Source of the DNA: Dallia pectoralis
Taxonomy: Eukaryota > Chordata > Actinopteri > Esociformes > Umbridae
Direction of reading: 5' to 3'
DNA length: 64,000 bases
Assembly (NCBI GenBank): GCA_029465975.1
Contig: CM055730.1
Location: 12,327,934-12,391,933, forward strand
In this document: positions 12,424 to 23,946 of the stretch, in pieces
How the letters are laid out: each line of letters begins with the position of its first letter
Position numbering within the stretch: position 1 is the first letter of the stretch
Position numbers and translations under genes: made by a program
The notes under the pieces: model-generated
Seen by the model: the letters and a program-made list of their open reading frames with translations, nothing else
Database searches by the model: none
Told to the model about the DNA's origin: nothing

Positions 12424-12800
12424 CTTGTGACTTTGAAACGAATGGTAAAGTTAAAACTTTCTTATGAAGACGAGTGCCAAACTCGACAAAATCCCTTAAT
12501 ATCTACAAAAAAAACAGAGAAAACTTCGTCGACTACCTCAGTGTTTTAAGGCCCGAACAAAGTTTCTGAACGTTGCCACGAACACCGACACGAAACGACC
12601 TAACAGTTAGTTCGGGTGATTCGCTTTGCCAAAGTAGCCCAGACCGAATCACCAGAATGTCGAGAGGCAAGAGTCGAGGACCAATAACGGCGAAATATCC
12701 CTGAGCGACGCACCTTTTGACCAATAACTGATTGGCAAAGTCATCTGCTCCCACCCAATAGATGGTGGAGTCGAATACGGTTTGGGTCTTCCAGAAACGT
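12424..12800 (-). promoter_or_regulatory. rtn4 long-isoform promoter region with four CCAAT boxes
   Basis: The region upstream of exon 1 is rich in CpG compared with its surroundings. It holds CCAAT at 12681-12685, 12721-12725 and 12755-12759 and ATTGG at 12731-12735, four boxes in 80 bp. Clusters like this are typical NF-Y targets in TATA-less promoters. The transcription start cannot be placed from sequence. No other gene was seen further upstream to share it. Confidence 0.5.
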
Positions 12801-14248
12801 CGCATTTCACCAAAAGGCGGGGCATTAACTACGCTGTTTTCCGCTACAGCACCAATATGAAGAGTTCATGCGTATTTTTTTTTAAAATACACCATATGTA
12901 TATGTTTTTAATATAATAATAATAAAAAAAAAACAGGTACAAAAAACGGTACAAATATTTGAAATATGTGTCAGACTAAGTACACGAAGCTTGAGATCAC
13001 AATAGGAAAAGCCTAACCCTGCACCTGAATAACGTAAATCCATAATCAATGCATGTCTTGGACTAGATCTGTCACTTAGCCCATTATTTTTAAAAGTATA
13101 AAGTATTTTGCACTTGACTGTCTGGAGCGCTCAATGATAACTTTTTCAATATATAAAATGGGCCCTCTAAGCCTTACGGTCGTGATCCGTGTTTACTGTC
13201 AGTATCCTATAAAAACTGCCCATCAGTGACGTTACTACAAAGTCTGTGCTGTTCAGCGTTTTCCCCCTTCTCCAACTCGTCTCAACTCTCTGTGTCTGCG
13301 CAGAACCACCTGTTAAACTTGACTGTATAGCATTTTAAATTATGATAACGTTTTCCCTATCAATAAACATTATTGTGGCCAGTCATATAAGTACCAGATT
13401 ATACTAGCGGAATAAACAATTTCCTTTTCGTTTGTGATACATATTTGTAGATAAATGGCGCTAGACGCCTACTGCTCCTGCCTATTAGATCCATACGTTG
13501 TGCATTTGTTGGAATTAAGAATCATTCACCACTGGTATTTTGATGGGACCAATTGTCCATCAGAAATAATGTTGGTCCCAATCTCAACAACATTCCATTT
13601 TACCTAATACCTCATCGGAATGTAATGGAAATACATTGTCTAAAATATTGATTTAAATCCTGCAGCCTTCAGATAAATGGGCTGATATGTTTTATATAGT
13701 AGCCGAACATAACTGTAATTGTTGCTTTCTGGGTAGGTTTGCATACATGAGCTACAAATAAATGCTGTCAGTTATTGTGTCAATATGGGGGAGACATTTA
13801 AGGGCAGTGAGACCTTGGTCCAACTTGGAAAACACAGCTTCAGTCCTTATTAAAGTTCAAGCACTATCAAGCACTGTTCACAATAAAACCAAGCTGTCTT
13901 TGACATAATGTGCTTCTTTAAAACAAAATCAGAATTTACAATACAGTGTACACTGTTGACACTTATTCTTAAAAATGCAGATAAATACCAAATGGATTTT
14001 CACTATTATTTTTCAACGTCAACATAACTGGTTGCAACAGAGAGATGCTAAGTCATTATTGCTAAAAGTGTAACTATGTTGTCTATCAGAACCTGATAAC
14101 TATGTTATCTGTTTCCTCTGTGTGTGCCTGTGTGTGTCCTAGTAAAACTTCACCTATATAAGAGAGAGAGAGATAGACAGAGAGCAAATATTTATTCTGA
14201 GGCAGGTCTTATTGTTAAATAGAACACCTCAATATATAAACATATATA
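12801..14248. other. intergenic sequence upstream of rtn4
   Basis: AT-rich sequence with short A/T runs near 12880-12940 and a GA run near 14160. No coding or RNA feature was recognised. Confidence 0.45.
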
Positions 14249-15590
14249 CTGTTGAAGTTGGAAGTTTACGCATACACTTAGGTTGAAGTCATTAAAACTC
14301 ACTTTTCATCCACTCCACAGATTTAATTTGAACAAACTTTAGTTTTAGTGTAGTTTACACTCACTTAGCTGATGATGCTGTTAAACAGCTTGGGCGATTC
14401 CCCAAAATTATGTAATGTAAAGTTACTTATAGGCTAATTGACATAATTCGGGTCAATTGGAGGTGTACCTGTGGATGTAATTAATGGCAGACCTTCAAAC
14501 CCAGTGCCTCTTTGCTTGACATCTTGGGAAAATAATAAAAAATCAGCCAACATTTCAGAAAAATAACTGTTGACCTCCACATATCTAGTTTATCCTTGGG
14601 AGCAATTTCCAAAGCCTGAATGTAACACGTTCATCTGTACAAACAATAGAAAGCCAGCATGAACACCATGGGATCAGGCCGTTCAGGAAGCAGATGCGTT
14701 CCGTCTCCTAGAGAAGATCTTACTTATGTGCGATAAATGCTAATTAATCCCAGAACGACAACAAAGGAGGTTGTGAAGATTCTGGAGGAAACAGGTAAAA
14801 AAGCATCTATATCCACAGTAAAATTAGTCCTAAAGTGGGGAGAACAACTATTTGATACACTGGATTTTGCAGGTTTTCCAGCATGTGAAAATCACATTGT
14901 ATGATTTAAAAAAACATTTGGCAGTTTATTGCATGACATACGTATTTGATACATCAGAAAAGCCAAACTAAATATTTGGTGCAGAAACCTTTGTTTGCAA
15001 TTACAGACAACATACGTTTCCTGTAGTTCTTGACCAGGTTTGCGCACACTGCAGCAGGGATTTTGGCCCACTCCTCCATACAGACCTTCTCCAAATCCTT
15101 CAGGTTTTGGGGCTGTCGCTCGGCAACTCTGACTTTCAGCTCCCTCCAAAGATGCTCTATTGGGTTCAGGTCTGGAGACTAGCTAGGCCACTCCAGGACC
15201 TTGAGATGCTTCTTACGGATCCACTCCTTAGTTGGCTTGGCCGTGTGTTTTGTGTCGTTGTCATGCTGGAAGACCCAGCCACGACCCATCTTCAATGCTC
15301 TTACTGAGGGAAGGAGGTTGCTGGGAGAGCCGGAATTCTTATTGATTGGGGGTGGCAGCATCATGTTGTGGGGTGCTTTGCTGCAGGAGGGACTGGTAAA
15401 CTTCACAACATAGATGGCATAATGAGGAAAGAAAAGTATGTGTATATAATGATTGAACATTTTAAGATATAATTTAGAAAGTTAACGCTTGGTCGCAAAT
15501 GTGTCTACCAAATGTACAATGATCCCAAGCATACTTCCAAAGGTATGGCAAAATGGCTTAAGGGGAATTAAGTAAGGCCCGACAAAAACA
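14249..15590 (+). mobile_element. Tc1-like fossil of the salmonid TSS / Sleeping Beauty family type, interrupted
   Basis: The left end (gttgaagttggaagtttacg) matches the inverted repeat of this Tc1 family and follows TA. An inner repeat-like segment and a heavily mutated transposase N-terminal region follow to about 14832. After an interruption (14833-15324) the element resumes with the glycine-rich 'gggggtggcagcatcatgtt' segment and the second catalytic region, read as MYNDPKHTSK. Stops and frameshifts make it dead. The right inverted repeat was not found, so it is truncated near 15590. Confidence 0.82.
14833..15324 (-). mobile_element. second Tc1-like element nested inside the first, minus strand
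   Basis: Begins with 'agtggggagaacaactattt', the terminal sequence of a different Tc1 family common in salmonids and pike. It then runs as the reverse complement of a transposase: GRGWVFQHDNDTKHTA and KEWIRKKHLKVLEWP read on the minus strand. It stops abruptly inside the transposase at about 15324, where the host element resumes. It is therefore both nested and truncated. Confidence 0.8.
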
Positions 15591-15770
15591 CGATGTTGAT
15601 TATTAACACACAGGCTGTTGCAAGGATAGCACGGAAGTGGTGTCAGGTGTTTGAGACAGCGGATGCCTTTGCGTTGTGTTCCACCCAGAGAGGAAGTCTT
15701 AGTTTTGTGTACTTTATATCCACTAGAAAAATAGCCAATTAAATTGAATATAGCATTCAAGACTTTTGTA

Positions 15771-16680
15771 TAGTGCCATCCATAAGCATTGGGACAGTTA
15801 TGGCAAAATTAAAAAAGTTGCTGTACACTCAAGGCGTATAAAAATATGATTAAAAGATAAATATGAGATAGAATTACACACTCTCATGTTATATGTCTAT
15901 CCATTTCAACAGTTGTGTGTTTTACTAAGTAAGAACAAAAGCACTGTCCATTGGAGAAGTCCCCCAATTTTAAGTGAACTATAGGATTGGTACTCATAAG
16001 TGTATTAGTAAAGTGTTTAATGTTGAATAACAGAGGTGTGAATGTGTTGTCATAGTTCTATCCTTTGCTTGTGCGTTTGGAGTCTGCATTTGGTTTCAGT
16101 GATACAACATAAAGACAAGGAAGCTGTCCAATTAAGCAAGAAAAACAAGCAATTTGGCTACAAAAAAACAACTACATTTTCTTATAGCACAAAAGTTTGG
16201 CATAGCCAAATCAGCAATTTGGAGGGTTCTGAAAAAGAAATAAACCTCCGGTGTCTTCTGCAATCAGCCACATCCTGGTCAGCCATGAAAACCCACTGCA
16301 GTTATCACAGAAAAATGACAAGCGCTGTGTTTAACAACCCATCCATCAGAATGCTGGGGTGAAGGTCTTACTATCTACTGTTCGAGAGAAAACCTTGAGT
16401 ACAGAATTAAACGCCACAATGAAAAATGCAAATGTCTAAGTCTGATCAGCACCAAAAACTCAAAGACCAGATTAAAATGAGCTAAAAAGTGCAGAGATTA
16501 GACAGTACAGTTTAGAACAGACGAGACTAGAAAGTAGTGTGAAAGGTTAGGGATAAAACCGCAGATGAGCCAAAGCATACCACTTAGTCTGTGAAGCATG
16601 TTGGAGGTCGTGTCATGGCATGGGCATTTATGGCAGTCTCTCGGACAGGTTCAGTCATCCTTTTTTATGCTGTAATGGCT
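15771..16680 (+). mobile_element. third Tc1-like fossil
   Basis: Starts with 'tagtgccatccataagcatt' after TA, a Tc1 inverted-repeat-like end. Its last recognisable transposase segment is 'gtgtcatggcatgggcattt', common in Tc1 catalytic domains (GGGSVMAWA-like). Many stops. The 3' end was not resolved. Confidence 0.65.
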
Positions 16681-16984
16681 TGCCCCCTTGTCAATTACCA
16701 CACATTAACATTTCTCACTTGTATCTGACCTCTAAGGAGAGTCTTTGTGGCCCCACCACAGTCAGAGTTGCTATGCGTGATGGAAGTATAGAGAACGGCC
16801 TAAAATATGTGACATAGGTCATTGACTATTTTTAAAGTCTTCGTCTGATCTGGTGTGGAGGTTATTGTGCTATTATTAGGCCGCTATTTCCAGACGTCAA
16901 TTATACTTCTTACAACGAATTCCCAAATTGGTATTTCATAATATTGTTGTAGTCACATGTCTAATTTGTGACATTATGGATTCA

Positions 16985-17265
16985 CGTGAGCTTAAGGGTG
17001 TGCTATTACCTGTTGTCCAACTGTAAAATGTAGATTACGATCTTATGGGTGTGCTATTATCTGTTGTCCAACTGTAAAATGTAGATTACGATCTTATGGG
17101 TGTGCTATTATCTGTTGTCCAACTGTAAAATGTAGATTACGATCTTATGGGTGTGCTATTATCTGTTGTCCAACTGTAAAATGTAGATTACGATCTTATG
17201 GGTGTGCTATTATCTGTTGTCCAACTCTTGAATTACTGTAAAATGTAGATTTAGATCTAGTTTGT
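16985..17265. repeat. 51-bp minisatellite, about 5 copies
   Basis: A 51-bp unit containing gggtgtgctattatctgttg repeats nearly perfectly, with unit starts at about 16990, 17041, 17092, 17143 and 17194. The last copy is diverged. Confidence 0.9.
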
Positions 17266-19785
17266 CAATCTCCATGGGTGGAAATACAGCTGCACCCTAC
17301 ACACACCTACAGCCACAGGAAGCACGCGTGTGTCCCCTAAGTCCCACGCTCTGGTGTCATTACCTATGCATGGTTGCAATACAAGAGTCTTCCCAAGAAT
17401 CTGATATCTGTGGAATGAGGCCTTGTGCTGAAAGTGGAGAAGATAAGGAGACAGAAAAAGCCTGCATGCCTCTGCTTGAGCTCCCATGTGTGGGTGGCTA
17501 CTCTAAAACGTGTGTTGGCTTCAGCTCCTGTCAGAGGGACTTTTTTGCAGGTGCGACCTGGTGGATTTTTCAATTTGTAGGGAACCTTAAAGCAACCAGC
17601 TACAACATGATATTTCCCAGGGAGCCATTTCTAGCATTTATACTGTAAACATTAATGTTTGGCCAAAAGTGATAAAAATATGTCTGCCTGTCAGAAACTT
17701 TTATTTAAAAACAGGATGTTGAGAAATAGTCTGTAGCTGCGACTGTATGAGATGTTTTGTAGATACAGATCTTCATGTGAGTTGTCCACTGATTACATAC
17801 AGTTTTACAGTCACATTATTTATTTTCCTTTGCTATGGCTAACACTTATCAATTGTATTGCTTTTTAAGCAATGTAGCAGGTATGTACTGTTTTGACAGT
17901 GGCCTGGTTTTATCAGCAGAAGAGTTAAATTGGGGAAATGGTCTTGTGTTGTGATGAGCTCACTAAAGTACAGTCATCACCATGAGTTAACTTGTTGCAG
18001 CTTATTTTTGTGGTGTTCAAACAGTGACTGCATGGTCAGTCAGAATAACAGTATTTCTGTGCTTAAATCCCTTTATATATATTTACATCATATACATTAA
18101 TAAATAGTCCAGTCATCTCATATCTATTGTACATGTAGTATGGATTGTTGAACCCCTGAATTTAATGTCACATTTCATTACAAAAATACCAAATTTTCAG
18201 TCTCCATAACCATAAAGTTAAAATGTCATCTTTTTGTACATAAGTATATTGTTCAAAAGACATCAGATTGATATTGGGGTGAGTTTTCTACTACAATTAG
18301 ATATAAAAATGACAAATTAAATGAAATCTAGTTTGTTCTGTGAATTATTTGGTTGAAATGACCTGAAAGAACCTAGAAACCGAGCCAAAAGACGCTGAAC
18401 ACAGAACTGTTACAGCCCAGGCCTTGTTCGGATGTTACAGGTCCTCTGAAGGGAACATCTTTGGAATCTAATATAATTTTGTAACCATGCCTTAAGACTG
18501 GGCAATCAAATACAGTCACATATGTGGGTGTAAACATTTGGAATATTACTCTGCCCAATGGTAAACTCCTTTGCCAACGTGGTAATGTGCAGTCACAGTA
18601 GATCAAGCATTCGAGCATGGAGGCTGAAGGGGGCATTGCCCGGGCATTACGGGTTAATCCTAAGAGCAGGTGTAAGGGGTGCCAGCACCACAGGCATGGC
18701 TAGACATGAGGCTTTGTTCTAAATGCTAAAGGCATTTGGCACCTCCTTCAACCCAACATACTCTGGCATCGGCAGGACTAGGGTGGCACACTTCCAATCA
18801 AAATCGCAGACACAATTACAACTAAAAGGGCAGTTAAAACCATAGCTGTATTCATGTTGTGTTTATATTAACATTTATGTAAATAACTTGGCATGTCACG
18901 GGTCAGATGCAAACCCAAATCGCAGATTATCTTGCATCGACACACATGATGTTGTTCACATTGGTGGTGTGTTGCTTTGTAACCGCTTTGTAACGTGTGT
19001 TTGCTGGTCAAAAATGCTACTATCTCCTTTTTTTGTTGCAGCAATTTACCTCATTGTTATTTAGTATGGCCTGGAATGGCTTTAGAGGTTAGATCATTAG
19101 TCACCAGCAGTCTCAAAGACGGCTTAGTCATCCCTCAAGGATATGTAGAGTGATCAGAGAGCCTGCCCCTGAAGACCAAAGAAACAAAATATATATCCTA
19201 TGCAATCTAAACAGCTCTGTGTGAACATATAAAATACATCGGAAAGTCAAGGAGCTTTAACAGCATATTAATCATCACCGGTGTTTATTGTACAGCATCA
19301 ATATGAACCAAGTATTTGAGCAGATGAAAGATCATGCACTGAACATTTACAGTTGTTTTTGATGTGTTCTAGTTGGTTGTTGTGAGAATGTTGTTCTAAT
19401 AGTGTGGCTCATCTACAACTGGAGTGATATGGTTACACCACTGTGTTTTATTGATGAGTCAAATGAAGTGGCTAAAATAAGAGGCCTAACTAATGAAGCT
19501 TCATTTTCTCATGGCCTTACTTCTGGATGGACGTGCCACGTTGTTTTCCTTCTTGATTCAGAACCTGGATGAACTCCAACTACTTTCACAATACCTCTGA
19601 TAAGAGTCACACCGGGGTTGCGTCAGAACTTCACTATTTCATAACGTCAGTATCATGCCTGCTTCAATGCCCTCTTACAGCCTTTTTAAAAAGAACTTAC
19701 TGGAAGGTTAGATCAGGCAGATTAACAACAATAAAAAAATGACAGTTTTATACATATTTACCTATGAACATCTTATTCGGAAAAT
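17266..19785. other. intergenic, no recognised feature
   Basis: AT-rich sequence between repeats. Open frames here are short and lack family motifs or splice signals that join into a gene. Confidence 0.4.
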
Positions 19786-19789
19786 GTAT

Positions 19790-20430
19790 ATTTCGTTTTT
19801 TTCCCTTGTGAAACAAAACACAATACCCCATAATCAAGCTGTGTTTCAGAAATCTTTGCAAATGTGTAAAAAAAAGTAGGACAAATACGGCATTTACATA
19901 AGTAATACGGCATTTACATAAGTGATGCGTCCTGTTGATCATCTTTGAGATCCTAGATCTTCTTTCCTTAACAGGATTGTGTCCATCCCTGCATCACCCC
20001 AGTAGGGAAATTCAATCAAGCCTTTGTGGTAGAGTGGCCAGAGTCAGACAGAAGTGATTCACTAAATGGCACATGACCGCCAGCTTGGGGTTTGTTGAAA
20101 GGCACCTAAAGGACTCTCAGACTGTGAGAAACAAGATTATTGGGTCTGATAAAAGCAACTCTACGGCCTAAATGCACAGAGCTTGTGAGGATCTACAAGG
20201 AAGAATGGGAGACTTGCTCCAAATACAGGTGTGCTAAGCGTTTGGCATACTTTCTTAAGGTGCTTCAAAAAAGTACTGATCTAAATGCCTTTATACTTAT
20301 CAAAATGTGATATTTAAATATGAAAAAAACCTGTTTTTGCTTTGTTATTTTGTCATCATGTCATTATGTGTCATTATAGTTTGTAAAAAAAATTGTGAAA
20401 AAAGTGAAGGCTTAAATATTTCTAATGCAC
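19790..20430 (+). mobile_element. internally deleted Tc1-like fossil
   Basis: Sense transposase sequence (ggcacctaaaggactctcag; HLKDSQ) is followed directly by the C-terminal segment 'caaggaagaatgggagactt', which normally lies several hundred bases later, so the middle is missing. The 3' tail 'aacctgtttttgctttgtta' is typical of the family. A 22-bp tandem duplication (aatacggcatttacataagt) sits at about 19885-19925. Confidence 0.7.
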
Positions 20431-23400
20431 TGTAGCTACACACAGTACTGCACTGTATATAAAAAACGGACGTTCCCGCCCAGGATGGAGCCCCTAACTG
20501 TTTTAAAATGTGGCTAAGCATCAACATACTGTCCTAAAAGCATCCTGTTTTTGTTTTGACTGAGCAAGGCAACCCGGAATTTACTGCACCAATAATTGAA
20601 AGGGAAAACACTTACGTAACATTCCTGAGAAAAAAAAATCACACAGTACACTGCATATATAATTATGTTTACACATTAGTTTCCCTACTTATTTGCCCTT
20701 ATTATGACTCGTAGCTGCTATTTTTCCAGTTCTGTGTTTATTTTGTAAGAGAGATGCCTTTGAGATAAACTGTAATGTTTTGGCTTTGAAGCCTTGGTGC
20801 ATTTTAATTCTATAACACAGACAGGGTTGGATACCATTCCTCTGAGATTAAACTCCCAATGTCATTACAAAACAGATCACGTTTTGGTCATCAGGCCTTT
20901 TCTGTCAGAGAACAGTCATGTTTCAGCTGTGAAAATACACTGAAAGATCAAAGAACAGAACCTTTCTGAGCCGTCGCCAGATTAGAGTAGAAACACCAGA
21001 AATCCGTGATGCCACATGACTTGACATTTGCTATAGATCCTGACACAAATGCTTTTTTTAATTTCATGTAAATGACACAAGTACCTCTGACACTAATATA
21101 TTTGCTGTGTTGCACAAAAACCAACCCGGCAGAGTAAATTTGGTTCCAATATACCGAAGACAGCTGCACAACAAAGCAGTCTCACTGTCTAACATCTGTC
21201 ATACTGGAAATCAATGAGGTATTTTCCATTCCTGTTGCAAACCTAACGTGACACTGCTTTAATCTATGGAAATGTCAACAAAATGGACAAGCCACTACCA
21301 CAATGGCTAAATATACACAGTGAACCCAGGATGCGACAATAGATAGTGTGAGTATAAGTATGAGAGATGCACTGTGTTATCCAGATATTCATCTTCCCAG
21401 GTCAATACAAATGTGCAACACGGTCATGTCACGGTTTAGAAATAGTAGGCTTGACGCAGCTATTTTCCAGACCATTCCACTTGCAATGTCATTAAACAGG
21501 GGTCAGAGTCTATCAAAGAAAAGCCTGGAAGATTAGTCAAACCTCTGCTGACAGTGTCTGGACAAAATCATGTGAGAAATGAGAAACGCCTGCCCTTATT
21601 CTCTACTGCATAGAGCTTTATCAGGACCACATCTGTACCTCCTTCTGCTAGACAAGAAACACAGAAAACAAAAGTTTAAGACTGACAGGTTCTGACAGAC
21701 AGGCTGAACCAGGGAAAGATCTCCACCTTAAAGACACAGTACAGTCAAAACATGGTCCTCTTTCATATTATTTCCACACTAACCCAGGCCACGATAACCC
21801 AATAACATTTTTCAAATTAGATTTATACACTTTTGAGGAAGAACTGTTTTACAGAAATCCATGGATTGTCATGTCGGATTCAAACTGGAATCTTTAACTG
21901 CAACTAATAAGATGATCAAATCCATGGTCAGAACACTTCTTTATCCATCTGGCATTTGGCAAACCCAGCAGTATCCGGAAACAATTAAAAGATGTAATCA
22001 GAAGTTTTTGCAATCTAGAAATTGTCCTTGGTTAGTCAGATCCAAATTGCTTGCACAGAAAAAACAAAATAATCTGGGCAAGTTTAGATAGACGCAATCA
22101 CAATCTGTTTACAGTATGCAATCAGAAAGGTTCAAGTTCCACAGATATATGACATTGAACAACCAGACAAGGGTAATCTAAAGAAATGGGTGGCGATCAG
22201 GAGTGCAATCAAATCTTCAACTGTTTTTTTGCTTGTTGACCAATGTTACAAACACAATCACACATAATCATTGTATATACAAACCATTTAATATTGATAT
22301 TTTACCCCCCGAAATGTAGGTCGCAAAGACTGTAGCCCTCTATGACCTGCCTGCCTGTCCCCGCCACTTCTGACTGTGCGTTGGTTTCTGCTTGCCTAGC
22401 TTGTGTCATGTTTACCTGAGGTTATACAACACCCTTTGACACAGAAACCCCTGAGCTGAGATAGGCAACAGGGCAGGACACTGAGCCGTGAGTGAGGAAG
22501 CATAGATCTAAAGTGTCTGGGGAGTGGTGTACGCGGCGAGGCCATCTGCAGGCTGAGCCAGATCCAGCTCCTCTTACTGCAGTAGATCAATAACAGCAGC
22601 AGGGGGGTGGAGCCTGATTCAGCGTTATCATTTCCTGAATTTCAGTCTCCCATCTCTTTGTTCCTCTTTTTCTTTATCTCTGTTTTCTCTCTGCTCATTG
22701 CTCTCGCCAAATAGAGATGCCATATCAGCATCTAAATCTTTCTCTCTGTCTTAATTACATATTGCCGACCCCCCTTTTTTTCTCTCAACCTCGGCAGGAA
22801 AATCTCTCTGTTGGATATAGCTGCGCCCACAGTCTGCAGTGTGACACACTGGTAGTGTGGTTGTTGTAACACTATAATTATTGATGTTTAAAAAAGCAAA
22901 CAGCACAAATTGTGAAGGCCAAACTGCTCTGATGCACGGAGAGTTACGAGCATGAATTATTTTGAAAATCACAACACTGATGCTTAATGTAGCATGGATT
23001 GTATTTTTAAAATACTATAAAATGCAAATGAAAGTCTATATGAAAGACATTTTCAATACCACAACGGATTCCCTCTTGGTATGAATAGGTATGAGATTCA
23101 ATGCCATCCATCCACTACACAAATCTGTTTATAACCCATTAGTGGATGAGACAGATGTTCCGACAGACTTGAGCAGAATTGATCTACTGTGAGGATCACA
23201 GAGACACAGTTAGCCCAGTGTAGCTTCACGTTTCTTAGGCGGTGGCATGGGAAACTGAAGGCTATGTTTATTGATGGTGGGCGTTGTTTGTGCTGTGTGC
23301 GGAAGCTTCATTCACTCTACCATGGCTGGGTAACTGAGCCTGGCCAGACCCTGGGACAATGGGTTCACTGTGTTAGGGCTAGGCCACTATGTGGACAGTC

Positions 23401-23946
23401 TATCTACCATTGTGTTCATGTATATATGATGACATTATAACACACCACTCAGGGAGCGGATATCTGTCTTAACTCTGTTTGAATGCTGACTAACACCACC
23501 AAAGGTCAGTCAGTGGTTTTTCTGAGGCAGGACATTGGGAATGTATTGGGGAATTTCAATAGTATGCAGTGCTTGACAATAATTCCCATAGATCCAAATC
23601 TACACACATAGAGACCTTTTTCTAATATAACTGTTGAACTGTTTGAAATGATTAGTCTACTTAAAAGTACATTACACTGAAGAATAACTAGCAAACCAAC
23701 TGAGTGGCGTTGTGTGCCCCTGTTCAAGATAACTTTAATAACATGTAACAGCTCATATGAGAGAACATGACATTGCGAAAGCAAACAAAGTAAAATGTAT
23801 TATTTTGAAGACTGTGGCTGTTTTTCTCTCTATGATAAATGAGCTGCACAATGCAGTATGTTATAAATGGGCCTGTCTGGATGGGAGGCATGTATTGGAC
23901 AAGTGCTAAATATCTGGCTCATCTGCTCCCTCTTGTGGCTGTATCC
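20431..23946. other. intergenic region 3' of clhc1
   Basis: No gene recognised. There is a pyrimidine-rich run at about 22640-22710. A possible ATTAAA poly(A) signal for clhc1 on the minus strand lies at 23739-23734, about 210 bp after its stop. Confidence 0.4.

Noticed and set aside
12533..12805. 90-codon minus-strand frame upstream of rtn4
   Set aside because: Overlaps the CCAAT-rich promoter region, and no homology was recognised.
18373..18636. 87-codon minus-strand open frame
   Set aside because: No domain, no splice partners, and the surrounding sequence is repeat-rich intergenic.
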